A stretch of 64,000 bases of DNA from Drosophila pseudoobscura (GCF_009870125.1 NC_046681.1:9747001-9811000); one strand, 5' to 3'. Shown: positions 24,562 to 36,572, counted from the first letter of the stretch. Made by a program: numbers and translations. Notes: generated from the sequence alone by a model not told the origin.

Positions 24562-26355
24562 TCACATGTTTGCCCTGTCCAAGGCCAAGTTCATGACGTC
24601 CACACAGCACTCCTCCATATAGGACCTGAACTCTTGGTTGGTTTCCATATACCCCAAAATCACTCCACTGCGATCCACATACTTGAAGTCATTGGTCACA
24701 AAGGCGGCTGGCACCTTGATGATGGTAGCCGCCACAGCGCGATAGACAATCCCAAATAAACGAAACTCCTCAAAGGATTCCAGGAGCTCTGATTTCGACA
24801 ACAGGAGCTCTGCCTGGAGGCCAAACTCTGAGAGATTCTCCACCAAATTATTGTAGTACACATCAATGCAGGTCTTTTCCATTTGCCTTCGACACGCTGA
24901 TGTGAGATTCATATACAAACTAAAGCCTAGATCCTGTGCAGGCGGAGTGTACCGACAGGTCTGAAAGTCTACAAGGAGAGCGGCCCCGATTTCTTCGCGT
25001 GGATAAAAGGTATTTCCCACCCAAAGATCGCGATGACAGAGCACATTCCTGTACTTGATTGAAGGCTTCGCCTGCTCATAGATGCCTTCCATGATCGCCA
25101 GCAGTTGGTTGTCAATGAAATTGAGTTCCCTGTCTCCCTGATACTGGGGAAGACTTCGTACGGCAGCCAGAACAGCGGAGAGGCCAGTAGTAAACCAGGC
25201 TATCTCAGAGGCAACTGTTACCTCCAGCAATTGATCGCCATAGGCTTCCCCAATATTCACTTTGGTCTGATGCTCGTAAATCAGACTGGCGGCATGAAAG
25301 GCTGCCACGGAACGCATCAGTTGATGCAGGTGATTCTCAGTCAGTTGAGTGGCTTCCACTGCCCGATATCCCTTTAGTTTTATGTCCTCGAGGACCAGTA
25401 GATCGGGTCGAGTGAAGTAACAAAAGGGACTCCATTTGAGCTTGGCTAAAGGGAACTTTAGCTATATTCCATTGGTTTTTTAGTTAAGTTTTTGATTTTA
25501 CTCACAGTATTGCTGCATTTTGCCTAGCATTGTCTCGTAGAACCATGTCTCTTTACGAAATATAGCCTCCTTGGCCACTTCGGCGCTTTTTAGGGGCAGG
25601 GTTTTGATGAAAAGCTGCGCTTTTTGGCAGATTTCCTCTCGTTCAGCCTGAAATAAAAATCCGTTTAGCTATAATATATATACAGAACTATCTACACACA
25701 TCTATCTATCAGATATATATCTGTGGATATTCCACTGATTACCAAAAACATATGCACAAGAGTATGCAATGAAATGTAAATTTAAAGTAAAAACTTGTAT
25801 GTAGTATGTCATGTCATGTAATTTACATTTACATTACACGTTTTATTCTACATGAAGGTTCATTATCAGAGTTTAATGGGTATTTTAGCTTATATTTCCA
25901 ATACCTAGTAAGATATAGATATGAAAATGAATATATTAATAGATAATCGATCTATCTATTTACCTACCCATTTAATTCTAAGTAAGTCTTTTGAAACCTT
26001 TTTGGAAATTCTTAAAAGAAAATGTCAAGTTCTCCATAATCGAATACTTTTTTTCACCACAAATGATGGCAAATTGTAGACTATTATTTTGATATATGGA
26101 TACAAACTTGCAAGCTAAACTATACAAACAAACATATGGACACAAAGTTGATATCATTCTGCACTGATTGCCGAGGCAACAATGTCTCGTTGAGATACAG
26201 ATACTCACGTTGCAGTAGCTTATAGTCAGTGCATAGTAATCCCCCAGATACCCAACTGCAGTGTCATCTCGAACCACCTGATAGTCCAACAGCTTGCTCT
26301 CGCAATTTGTTAGATTTTCCAATATTTTCACACATTCGAGGCGGCTGAGCAGCAT
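24562..26355 (-). CDS. CHK/EcKinase-like kinase C
   Basis: Third tandem CHK-family kinase, 390 residues from three exons: 26355-26209, 25647-25506 and 25445-24562. It has GYLGDYYALTI in the N-lobe, LLVLEDI, a catalytic loop NVLCHRDLWVGNTFY and ALLVDFQTCRYTPP, so the catalytic residues are intact. Its intron pattern differs from A and B: it gains an intron after codon 49 (561 bp, long for this cluster), shares the phase-1 intron after a conserved aromatic residue (QQY), and lacks the phase-0 intron found after GL[KR] in A and B. The 390-residue length is slightly short because the N-terminal leader is only a few residues. Function as for the family; substrate unknown. Confidence 0.9.
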
Positions 26356-26579
26356 ATTGCGTATACGTAATATCTTGTTTGATGTTCCTCTCTTTCTCTC
26401 TCTCTCTCGAGCACGCTTTTCCGAAAATTTTCACTCGGCAGAATGTGGCAGCATCTGACGGTCGTAAGCAACTAAGCGAAAATAGAATTCTACTCAGTTT
26501 TTATTTTCTTTTAGCAAGAAATTTGCATGCACAGATCTTGGCGGTGCATATGCACTGCAAACGATTTAGAGATCCATAC

Positions 26580-26591
26580 GATAAGATATAG
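26580..26591. promoter_or_regulatory. GATA-type site GATAAGATATAG upstream of kinase C
   Basis: Lies about 225 bp upstream of the kinase C ATG, close in wording to the site before kinase A. A CT/GA tract of the GAGA-factor type is at about 26388-26409 between it and the gene. Confidence 0.4.
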
Positions 26592-26828
26592 GTAAGTGGG
26601 TGTGTTTGCTGTTGCACTATGGAGCACTAAGATAAATTAGGGAATAATTTTGTTTAAATGAATTCAGAGAAGAGGCACACAAAAATGGAATTTGATTCCA
26701 TATGCATCTACACATCTCTCTATTTATCTATGCTTCTCTAGACCCATCAATTCACATTTCTAATTAGTTTTGCAAATATCCTTATCAAAAATCAGATATC
26801 ATTTGCCGCTAATTTTGGGATCTACAGA

Positions 26829-26834
26829 TTTATT
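26829..26834 (-). terminator. Polyadenylation signal of the pickpocket gene
   Basis: AATAAA on the minus strand about 85 bp beyond the pickpocket stop codon. Confidence 0.4.
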
Positions 26835-26918
26835 AATAACTTTAATTATATTTTATAATTTAAAACGAGAAGATGATGATTGAACTTGTGGAAAATACTT
26901 GTAATACAACCAGCATTC

Positions 26919-28863
26919 TTAATCAAAAACCATACGTTTCAAACGATCATCCATATAAGTAGTATAAGGACGAATAGTGATGTAGTAAAAGATCTCCACG
27001 AAGCTAAGCAGACTGGCCCCCACAAATAGTCCTGTTGTACCACCAATGGACACTGGAATTAAACCAGATTTAACAGAAAACCTACGAATTTCTCTGGTGA
27101 TTCCACTCACCCACCAAATCCAATTTGCCACGCACTAAATTCCTCTTGTACCGCTCCGTGGGCAGCTCTATGAGACCCACCTCAATGCGAGAGACGGGAT
27201 TCTGCTCCCCCACCATGTTGTCCTTGCTGTCAGACACTGTAGTTATATCCACCTCCGTGCAGGAGGGCAGACAATCGCAGACCAGACCCTTGCGACCACG
27301 ACGCTTCGACCATTTGGCAATGATCACCGAAAGATCCTCATAGTTCCTGTTGAGGCACTCGAGACCATCCATATTGCAGAGCTGCCAGTCGGGCGAGTTG
27401 GGGGACAGATGACTGGAGCAGTTGCACAGCTCCATCTGGCGATCCTTGCGACACTGAACCGTGCAGGCACTATAGCTATAATAATTGTGGACACCCAGAA
27501 TATTCTCATCGGCAAAACGGCAATTACGCTGATAGACGCTCGTCTGACGGATCTCCTCATCGTTTTCAATGTCACGCTTAGAGATATAGCGTCTAAGGAG
27601 TTTAAATTTTCTATAAGTATTATTTTGGGATCATAAGGAAGACCTACGTGAAGGATATATAGGGACCCACGACTAGAAAATCCGTTTTGGGCGTGACCAA
27701 AGTGGGAACTTCTTCGTTGCCCAATATGAAGACCTGCTCAAAGAGATGGCACAGACGTTTGGATTAAATTTCTAATGCCTAAAGTTCCTGCTTTTGTTTA
27801 AGAGAAAATGAGCCGACTTTTAGGAACATAATGAACTCTTTTGTAATAACGAAATAATCTTTATGAGGCAAGTTCTATGAACTGTTCTTTCTTCATAAAG
27901 ATTATAGAACTCACTGTAGCCTCCGTATGCAATTCCATTGTGAGTGTTCCAGGTCCAGTATAACGATTTGAATACATATTCAGCTTGGGGCCTTTGTTCT
28001 TTCTGCAATGATGCATCTTTTGTGAGAAGAAAGCATAGTCATTGGAAGGGCTCACACTCACCCAGCCTGCAGAGAATTGATGGCATAGCATATGCCCAGC
28101 TCTGTTTCCATGCGATGGAAGTACTTGCAGCATTCGAAGGGCTTGTTGTTCCACTCACAATTACTGATGGAGTCCACACAGCTGCTCCTCACCAGCTGGG
28201 CATAGTACGAAAAGTTCGAGTAGAAACAGGAGGCCGTGGACTCCTCGCCACTGCACTCGTGGACCGTGTGATAGGATTCGCCCCGGAAGAAGGCAATCTC
28301 ACTGAGTACCTCCTCCAAGGTAAAGTCATGATCAGCGCCCCAGAGTCTGAGAAGTTGGGGACTTTAAGGACAATTCCCTGATACGGTTTTTACTTACTGT
28401 TCAGCCACCTCCTGTATGCGATCCATATTCTTCGATTCACACACTATGATGGCTGGAAAATTTGTATTCCAATCGCGATACGAGCTCTCCACCACAAAGC
28501 TAATGGCATTATTCTCAAAGGCACCTGAAAGGTATCACAAAATGCCCCGTAAATCCGAACCATCTTATCTGTGTCGTGATCTGTAGGCGACTCACTTAGC
28601 GACGCTTTGATAAGCAACCAGGAGGCGTACCACGAGACCACCAGGCAAATGACCCAAAAGATTCGCTCCAACCAACTGGCATCCTTGTCCACTATGAATC
28701 TGGCGCCATGTAGGGTAGAGTTCGACAGATATTCCTCTATACTTCGACTGAACCTCATGGCGGCACGTCTTTCTATGAACTCTAAACCGAAACTGATTGT
28801 AAGTGAACCGGAACGGAGCACGGTGTCCCTTGCTAATGACTCCTGTTCATTCGATCTATCCAT
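26919..28863 (-). CDS. Pickpocket-family DEG/ENaC sodium channel subunit
   Basis: Plasma-membrane subunit of a trimeric, amiloride-type cation channel. Pickpocket channels in flies serve taste, touch, nociception and water sensing. Seven exons close in phase: 28863-28596, 28524-28398, 28346-28062, 28002-27915, 27733-27648, 27610-27111 and 27052-26919, giving 495 residues, the usual size. Order of parts: short N-terminal cytoplasmic region; TM1 (WLERIFWVICLVVSWYASWL); the post-TM1 motif TNFPAIIVCE; a large cysteine-rich extracellular domain (CTVQCRKDRQMELCNCSSH, then CDCLPSCTEVD); and TM2 containing the GAS selectivity filter and SFVEIFYY. It stands between EcKinase genes C and D and shares their strand with C. 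I cannot assign which numbered ppk it is. No truncation or missing key motif is seen. Confidence 0.93.
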
Positions 28864-29714
28864 CTTGATGGCGTATCAATCAGGTGTTTTTTTTCCCAGC
28901 CCCGACACACGCACCTGCCTGCTCTTTGAGTGGCACAAATTTGTTTGCCTCACATCAACAATGGCTTAGCTCGCAGTTTACTTGATAAGCGGGCTTCCAT
29001 CGGGTCTACATCCTACATCATAAATCCAATCCTCACTTTAAACAATTAGTTGCCAACGGGGAAGCGTGAGTGTTTTGTGTTTAAATGTTTTAATCTCTTA
29101 GAAAAGTGTGTGTATACACGCCGAGAAAAATTACTTTTACACCTAGGTCTAAAGACTAGAATATATTAATTATTTATTTTAAATTTTGTTTGTATTGAGA
29201 TTAAATAAAGGCCGTGTTTTATTTATTTAACACGCCATCCCCCGGCTCACTCTCGCTACATATTTAGTATTTATTTACGTCGAAGAGAATTCTATTTAAT
29301 TTTACTGTTTTTATTTAAAAACCGAATATTTCATTTATATATAGGCGTATTTCATTTTACTATGTCATTTTTCTCTGAGTGTATACTTAACAAAGAAGTT
29401 CAACTCACAACTTTTTTTAAATATCATTGGAAATTGATGGAAATTACTAAAAATTGTATTATAGTATGTAATAGTGTTAAATGTGAGTAAAATTTTATAA
29501 GTTTTCCCAAAGCACTTTTCCATGGCACATTTCCCTGACTTTCACACCACCAAAGTGTGACCCTTAATTGCTTCAGTCTAGGCCAAGAGCAAATAAAGCA
29601 AATGGGCTTCCTTTAAGGCATTTGGATGCCATAATCTTATCTATTAGCCGTGGCGCTATCTTGGGAGAATTTACAACAGACTAGTAGAGAGAAAGTCGCA
29701 AATTGTGGAGCCAA
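28864..29714. other. Intergenic spacer between pickpocket and kinase D
   Basis: AT-rich and divergently flanked. Besides the GATA pair and TATA box given separately, I see no exon. A run of T/A with TTTATT motifs lies at 29159-29345. Confidence 0.5.
29634..29645. promoter_or_regulatory. Doubled GATA site before kinase D
   Basis: The + strand reads ATCTTATCTATT, that is overlapping GATAAG and AGATAA on the other strand, about 120 bp before the kinase D ATG and 70-80 bp before its TATA box. Confidence 0.45.
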
Positions 29715-29720
29715 TATAAA
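29715..29720 (+). promoter_or_regulatory. TATA box of kinase D
   Basis: TATAAA in CCAATATAAAACG, 48 bp before the ATG. Start of transcription would fall near 29745-29750 (CCAACAGTTG), leaving a leader of only about 15 nt. Confidence 0.55.
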
Positions 29721-29762
29721 ACGTTGTAGCCGCGAACAGATCGCCCAACAGTTGACATCGAC

Positions 29763-31043
29763 ATGGCGACGGCACTGGAGTTGAGTCCCAACCAGATTCG
29801 CGGCTTGTGCCAGCGATACCTTGATCAAGATCAAGATGACAGCAGCTCCCATCCGGGCTTTGATATAGTCAGCTATCAGTTAAAGCCCACATCGGAGGCA
29901 CCAGCCGGATATCTAGGAAGTCATTTCTATCTGCAGGTCACGGTACAGCTGCACAATGCAGAAGCGGCATTAAAGCTAAGATTCTTTGTGAAGGCTGCCC
30001 CCGAGGGTAATGCCTCGCGCATGGAGTATCTGGAGGATTTCGGCGTGTTCGAAAAGGAGATTGCCGTGTACAAGAATGTCCTGCCAAAACTGGAGAAGGC
30101 CTGCGCTCAGGTGGCACCCAGGTGCTACTATGCCGATAAGAATCTGCTGGTTTTCGAGAACCTTGCGGATCAGGGCTACCGCATGGGAACCGGGCGGGAT
30201 GGTCTAATGAACTATGAGCAGCTCCACTGCTGCCTGAAGACCCTGGCCGCCATGCATGCGGGTTCCATCATCCAGGAGGCGCGTACGGGTAAGAGGCTGC
30301 CCCAATCCCAGCCCCTTGCCGTTGTCGAGAATGCATATCCCAGCAACAAGAAGCCAGATCATTTGCGGATTGTGAACTTCCACAAAAGCTGTTCGGTGTT
30401 TAAGAAAATCATCAAAACGATGCCCAAATACCAATCGAAGATGGACTACATTTTGGATAACTTCACCGATCGAATGCTGTACATTTTCGAGGCCATCAGG
30501 ACATCCGATAAATATCAGAATACCCTGCTTCATGGCGATCTGTGGGCCAACAATATAATGTTCCAGTATGGAAAATATGGCGAGACTCCACTGCAATGCC
30601 GCATCGTGGACTTCCAGCTGGCTCGATATGCACCACCAGCACTGGATGTGCTCACCGTCCTTACAATACCAACAACTAGTCAATTCCGGGCCGCTCATCT
30701 CGATGAACTTTTGGCGGAGTATTACCGATTCATGAGCGAGTTTCTCAAGCGAGCGGGCCTGGATATAGCTCGTTTTATACCCGAGGATTCTTTCTATCAG
30801 TCTGTGGAGGAGTTCCGCAGTGTGGGTCTCATCGAGAGCTGTCTCTTTTGTCATATGGTGATGCTCCCGCCATCCTCTACGCAAAAGTTGACCGGCTCTG
30901 AGGACGGATTCACTGAGTTCTTCAGCAATCGTCGCATAGAGATCTGCCAGGAGGCCTTCGACACGGATGAGCTGTACAGAACCCGCCTGACAGACATGAT
31001 TGAAGATTTTGTGGACAATTTTGTTTTGAAAGAAAGAAATTAA
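29763..31043 (+). CDS. CHK/EcKinase-like kinase D, intronless
   Basis: Fourth CHK-family kinase of the block, on the opposite strand and with a single 426-residue exon. N-lobe: GYLGSHFYLQV and LRFFVKAAP. Then LLVFENLADQGY, the catalytic loop NTLLHGDLWANNIMF and CRIVDFQLARYAPP. It keeps the canonical HGD where the three tandem neighbours have HRD. Absence of all introns, where A-C have two each, could mean retroposition or simple intron loss; no poly(A) tract or target-site repeat is seen to support retroposition. A TATA box and a GATA pair precede the ATG. Likely cytosolic kinase of a small hydroxylated substrate such as an ecdysteroid or xenobiotic metabolite; the substrate is inference from the family. 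Confidence 0.93.
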   Translation: MATALELSPNQIRGLCQRYLDQDQDDSSSHPGFDIVSYQLKPTSEAPAGYLGSHFYLQVTVQLHNAEAALKLRFFVKAAPEGNASRMEYLEDFGVFEKEIAVYKNVLPKLEKACAQVAPRCYYADKNLLVFENLADQGYRMGTGRDGLMNYEQLHCCLKTLAAMHAGSIIQEARTGKRLPQSQPLAVVENAYPSNKKPDHLRIVNFHKSCSVFKKIIKTMPKYQSKMDYILDNFTDRMLYIFEAIRTSDKYQNTLLHGDLWANNIMFQYGKYGETPLQCRIVDFQLARYAPPALDVLTVLTIPTTSQFRAAHLDELLAEYYRFMSEFLKRAGLDIARFIPEDSFYQSVEEFRSVGLIESCLFCHMVMLPPSSTQKLTGSEDGFTEFFSNRRIEICQEAFDTDELYRTRLTDMIEDFVDNFVLKERN

Positions 31044-33399
31044 AGTTAGTAATTATCTAAATATAGAAACCCCAAAACCTTGCTCAGCTTTTCAGCTCAT
31101 GCTTCGTTGAGTTTTCGTTGTCATTTAGCTTTCTTCTTTTTGTTTGAAAAACTTTCGAGCAGTGTCCAAAACCTGCCAAGCCAACAAACCGATCTTCGGC
31201 TTTCGGCCACTACCTACTGGTAGTACCAGTACCAGACGCAGTAGCACTCGCAGTTTCAGTTCGTGGCTTTCTGGCGGCAAACTTCAATTCAGTTGCCAAT
31301 TGGCCGCGTTCAATCCCACAACTGCTGTTTCGGGCTCTCTTTGAAACCCAACCGCCTGATGCTTAATTAAAGCGTTTAAATAGCTCTGCTAATTTTTGAA
31401 AAAAATCAAGTCATAGACATATACAAAATGTGAGTTTGGTGAAGAGCGTAATCAGGTGTCAAATATGTAATCTTGAAAAAAAAAAAGTTATTTTACATGA
31501 TAAATAATTCAATGAGCGAAAGATTGTTGCATAACCTTAATGGTCGATTGGTGGTGTTAATAAATAAATAATTTATTGAACTGATGGAACTATGCAATTT
31601 AATAAATTAGTATAATAAACTTTAATATTGCATTTAATAATGCAACAAAATTCTACCACTTATCCGAACATAATAAATGGTTTTAATGAATTATTATATT
31701 CAAACTCCTTAGAAATCAAGCTAATTCCCTACATGTATATGTACATAAATATATTGGTACATCTGGAATCGGAAAAAACACAAAGTTCAATATTTAATAA
31801 AATTATCTAACTACCAATATCAACCGCAAAAAACCTATATAAAATTTGAATAAAGTACTTCGTTAAAAATCCTTTAAATACAACAATATACATTATATAC
31901 ATGTCTCATAAAATAATCAAAAAAGGGGTAATCCCCCTTAAACTAAAAAAAAACATTAATGATAAACCATAAAAATGGAAAAAAAACCAATAAAAACCCT
32001 TTTAAAATAAAGCCAATTTTCAAAAGATGTAAATATTTCGGAAAGTCATTAAAATTAATCAATGAAATAAATTTGTAAACAATTAAGAATTTTAACCAAA
32101 ATTAAACTTTAAAAATTCCATCCTTGATATTTTGTATATTTTCAAATACCTAGCATCTTGAAACTACTGCCATTTTCTAAGATTATGCGAAATCATAATT
32201 GCACAATCATTCAATATACACTAAGGCGTTGATCCCATCAGCATGCCATAATTTATAAACCGAAAAAACTCAATGATTCGTTCCGGTGGCCACCCAGAGA
32301 CCTACATAAAAAAGTGTGTGACAGAAAAAACCCAAACCATAAACAACTTTGACCTATCACAAACCGCCAACAACTATACTAAAAAAGTCGTTACTATACT
32401 AACAAAAGAAGTTAAACCAAAAACCATAAAATTAGACAACAAAAAAAGATTCGAGCTGAAAATATGCTGCACTTGACAGATAATTTCGTTTAACGGTCAC
32501 GTTTTCTTAACAAAGCAGCAAAAAAAAAATGAACAAAAATACCGAAACTTAAAGCACTGCAAACCTCAAAAAAATTATAATAATATTAATGCAATAACCG
32601 AAAACAATTATTCCGATTGTCATGGCACACAGCGTTTTCAATTAAACGATGTGAAGACCCAGACAGAAAGGCCAACAAAAGAGGCCAAAACAAATCGCCA
32701 AGAGCAGGTGCTGCCCAGCCCCGTTACGCCATTCGGCTAATAAATATGATCCACAACGATTGTCCATCAATATTGACCATAAAGTGTTGAAGTGGGGGCG
32801 TGGTGTCAGGGAGGCAGTTAACCGATCGTGCTTCGTGGACTAAAAAAGTTGACACAGTTTTGGATTTAAGTCAATCGAAAGTGAAAACATAATGATGCAA
32901 CTTTTAATTGCACCTTTCGGAATACTAATTTTAAAAATAAAATGCAATTTATTCATGAAAATTCAATAAAAAGAAAAGAGTGAAAAAAATAAGACGATAT
33001 TACAGATGTTTCTCTATAGTTTTGTACCCAATATATGAAATCTCTTACCAGCATCATTACACCCAGTAATAAATAAATTAACTAACTATTACATTAACTA
33101 ATTAAAAACACCTTTAATGACCCTTTCATCACATTTTAAGGGCCTCGTCTAAGACATATTTGAAAGAAGAACATGTATTACACGACCTTTAATTAAAATT
33201 TTCATGGGGAAATGAGATGTGCATAAAACCAGCTGCGGCATCAGCAAAAAAAAAAAGCATCCTCAACTGCGACAACCTTGAAACGGTTTAAAGAGTTTCA
33301 CACTTTCAAAACTTAACGATCGCCTGCTTCAGTCAGCGGCGAAAACGTGTAATGAGCGTTGTTGTTGAGTGCAGACTATTTTTTTGGCTCAAGTTTCGC

Positions 33400-34110
33400 A
33401 TCAAGGTTCCCCTCTCACTATCTGTCATCACGGTACACGGCTCTGCATGACCCAACCTCATTTGTACGGTTACGATTCTTCGTTCAACGTTCCCCATTTC
33501 CGTAAATGTTTCTGTTTTGAGGAATGAAGACTGGTTCATTCCATTCCATAGCAGCAGTAGATTTCATCTCCAAGCCCATTTCAACAGTTCCTATTTTCCC
33601 GTCACCTTTGGGGAAATTAAAACTGAATCAGAAACTGAAACCATTCCAACAATTCCTATAATGTGTGCTTCCGATGCCTCGTTCCCATTACCAGTGCTAT
33701 TTGAAGCAATTCAAATAGTAACCCATCCCATTACCAGAGTCAAAACTATTTGACCGGTTCCGATTATTCGTTTCTATTAATTAAGTACATTATTTCCAGC
33801 CAACACAACCTCATTTTTGCGGTTTCGATGCTTCCTCCACTGAAACCCTGAACGTAGATTGTAGTAGACCCCACTTCCAAAAACCTTATCTTTCATTGAC
33901 AATCATCGTTGGGTACAGGTACAGTACCTATGCTTCCACATCCCCATTCCATGTTCCCTTCAAGTCTGAAGAAACAGAAAAATTGGATCAGAAATTCCAA
34001 GCAATTTGTAGATGAAATTTCCTTTCAATGACCCGCTTTCAGTACTTTTCCTACACAACCCCATTTTTGTACGCTTTCGATTTTGTAATCCCCTATTCTA
34101 TCCGAATACC
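33400..34110. repeat. Diverged tandem repeat copies
   Basis: A motif close to CAACCYCATTTTTGTACGSTTTCGAT recurs at about 33453, 33805 and 34056. Nearby shared words include CAGAAA(C)TGAAA/GAAACAGAAAAA, GGATCAGAAATTCC/GAATCAGAAACTG and CCATTCCA. Spacing is roughly 250-350 bp, so these look like two or three old copies of one unit. Confidence 0.3.
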
Positions 34111-34392
34111 CGCTACCGATTTGTAAGAATGAAAATTGTAACAGATGCGTGAGCATATTTCCTCATTGTATGCAAAATATAAACAAATTTGTGGACTCTG
34201 TAGAATAACAATACTAACAATACGTCAATCTTTGTCAATTAACCACATGACCCAAATTTGGAATGTTGGAATGGAATGGAATGAAGAGACGACTACGTAC
34301 GACTGTACGTACATATGTAAAAAAGCGAAAACTGCAACGACTCTCGGACGCTGACGCCAATTGGATTCCATTGACCTAATCAGACACAGACA

Positions 34393-34518
34393 CGGAGACG
34401 GAGACGGTGTGAGACGGCTGATGGGTGATGGAGACTGAGACCTGGAACGGGACGGAGACAGCCACAAAGCGTAGTTGCAGTATGTAAGTAGCTGTCCCCG
34501 TCCCCGTCTCCGTCTCCG
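34393..34518. repeat. Perfect 15-bp inverted repeat with 96-bp loop
   Basis: CGGAGACGGAGACGG (34393-34407) and its exact reverse complement (34504-34518) flank a loop that itself has GGGACGGAGACAG. Simple-sequence arms make a chance origin possible. Confidence 0.5.
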
Positions 34519-36086
34519 GCCCAGTCTCTGTGCCCAGTAACAACAACAATTGAGTGGCGTACACAAAATAAGCATGAAAACCTGAAAATACCAGCACATT
34601 TTTGGGGAGGTTGTGGAGGAGAGTGTTTCGCTGGCGTCTTTTGCGCATTCGCAAAACGCCAGAATTGCATAAGACGGTTGGGGTCCGTACGATGGTCGGG
34701 CTGCCAACCGAAAGCGAAATGCAACCCGCCCAAGTCATGGGACATCAGTTGGGTGTGACCAAGAAGCCAAAATGGTTGGCGATCAGTAGGTGGGTCAGTG
34801 AACTGGAATGTACACAAGACAGGGAGATGATTTTGGTGTAATAGGTGGAAAGGAAATGTAGTCGAAGGATCGATCATGTGGATCAAGGTTGTGATCTCGT
34901 TTCTGTTTACTTTTGGAATATATTTAGCTATGCTTTGTAGATCTCTCGGGTTAACTAGGGAGAAACCCAAAGAACCCTTTAGTTTTGAAATGTTATGAGA
35001 TGGAACTCAAGTCGTATCGGAATAGGGAAATGACTTTTGCCTGAGATTTGTATGTATCTTTAAATAAAACTTTAAGAGGGTATACTTAACACTATGGTTC
35101 CTTAAAGAATGAATTACGCTCCCATTTTAATAGAACATATTACGAATATTAATACTTAATGATAACTAGTTAACAGATATATTGAGAAGATCAGCCTTAA
35201 ATTAGTATATACATACATCCACATATCAAAATGTGAATACGATTACATTACCCAAAACATCCCAAGCGAATAGTTTCACATGAAATATCCCCATGGAAAA
35301 AAAAAGATCAGTTACAGATACTCGAATATCTGATGGCTAGCCGTACCATTGTAATTCAAGTGATTTGCATGCTATTGCATCATACAATTTTCCCCCTTTC
35401 GTACGAGTATGGAAATCGTACAGGTCCAGCCAAGCCTTTGGCTCAGGCACAACGGCAGCCAATCATGACTTGGCTAAAAAGCAAAGGGCGGCCAGAAAAC
35501 AGGCACATTGAAAATGCCAGTGCCGCCGGTGGCAATATCAAGTCCAAAACTTACATCACCAAGGGGCAAGCGGTGCAACAAGAGCGGCGTCACTGCCGGT
35601 TATCCAATTAAAAGCAAAGATCAGGGATCTTTTTGCCACCAAACTGGGACGAAACGAACGAACCAACTAGCCACCGAATGACGATTGGCAAAAGCAGAGA
35701 TTTTTTACCTCCACGCAGCACGCGACATCTAGGAAATGACTGGCCACATGACAACCCAACTGCAACTGCAACTGCAACAGAGAAATAGAAACTGCCACAG
35801 ACGGAGTCGGGAGTCGGAGTCAGAGACTGAAAGACACAGCCAACAGTCAGCTGACTTGGCCAACAAGTTGTCCCGGCACTGGTACTGGGACTGAGACTGA
35901 GACTGGGACTGGGAGAGCAGTGAAAAGCCGGTCATTTAGGCGTGGACTGGACTGGGGAGAGCTCTTGGGGGAACATGCGTGTGGCGGTGTGTGTGTGAAT
36001 GCGTGACAGGCGGAAACTTGTAATATTATATGCACGCCACAATTATGTAATGATCATCATAATAATAATTTAAGTCGAGCAAGTGG

Positions 36087-36530
36087 ATGTGGTATAGTGA
36101 ACCCAATTCAACTCTTCTTCTCACCAACTCTTCGTCAAGGTGCCTGCCCCGTCGCCTTATCTGGTCGGTGGCCATTGTCGTGGGTATCTCAATGCTGATC
36201 GAGGGACGTCCCCAGCCTCAACGGGATCTTGCACACATTGCCGTCGTGGAGAATGCCGCTTGGGAGCAGACCCTTCCACAACAGTTCCAAAATCCCTTCT
36301 ACAAGACACCCAGAGTCAGGGATGCTTTGGCCAGATCCAGTTGGTTTGGTCCTGGCGAAGAGGTGGTACGTTTCATCACCTACAAAATCCCATGATGAAA
36401 TAATTTTTTCATCTAAATGGAATTTCATTTCTTTCAGGTCTATGATCGTCAGGCTGAGAAAATTCCACGTATGGAAATTTATAATGTGTTATCTCATGCC
36501 GGTCTGATACCACGCCGGCGTTTCTTTTAA
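36087..36530 (+). CDS. Two-exon secreted neuropeptide-like precursor, 123 residues, unknown
   Basis: I do not recognise this gene. Exon 1 (36087-36365) ends at a GTACGT donor, a 72-bp intron follows, and exon 2 (36438-36530) begins after ctttcag in phase 0 and ends TAA. The protein starts with a hydrophobic signal-type core at residues 24-40 (LIWSVAIVVGISMLIEG), followed by a secreted part of about 83 residues that begins RPQPQRD. It contains NPFYKTPRVR, SSWFGPGEEV, monobasic sites and a C-terminal GLIPRRRFF. There are no cysteines after the signal region. Small size, signal peptide, no globular domain and basic cleavage sites suit a peptide hormone precursor. The 23 residues before the hydrophobic core are long; alternatively exon 1 starts at an acceptor near 36137 (cttcgtcaag) with the initiator in an upstream exon. 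Confidence 0.6.
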
Positions 36531-36572
36531 ATATTTTGCATTTATCAAATTATGTTATGTACACCATATGAA

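Larger units (their letters stand above)
31044..36086. other. AT-rich non-coding spacer
   Basis: 31.4-33.0 kb is extremely AT-rich with many A runs and no gene. 33.4-34.1 kb holds diverged repeat copies, listed separately. 34.4-34.5 kb has an inverted repeat of GGAGAC/GTCTCC units. 35.85-35.92 kb has GGGACTGAGACTGA-type repeats. An ATG frame at 35333-35611 has a hydrophobic start but base composition like the flanks, so I do not call it a gene. Confidence 0.5.

Noticed and set aside
29763-31043. Kinase D as a processed retrocopy
   Set aside because: No poly(A) remnant or flanking direct repeats, and it has its own TATA and GATA sites, so simple intron loss is as likely.
32270-32476. Lys/Thr-rich plus-strand frame in the AT-rich stretch
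   Set aside because: An A-rich sequence gives such frames by chance; no start context, promoter or similarity.
35333-35611. 92-codon ATG frame with a hydrophobic start
   Set aside because: Base composition and codon ends match the flanking non-coding DNA, and no promoter, splice site or family match supports it.
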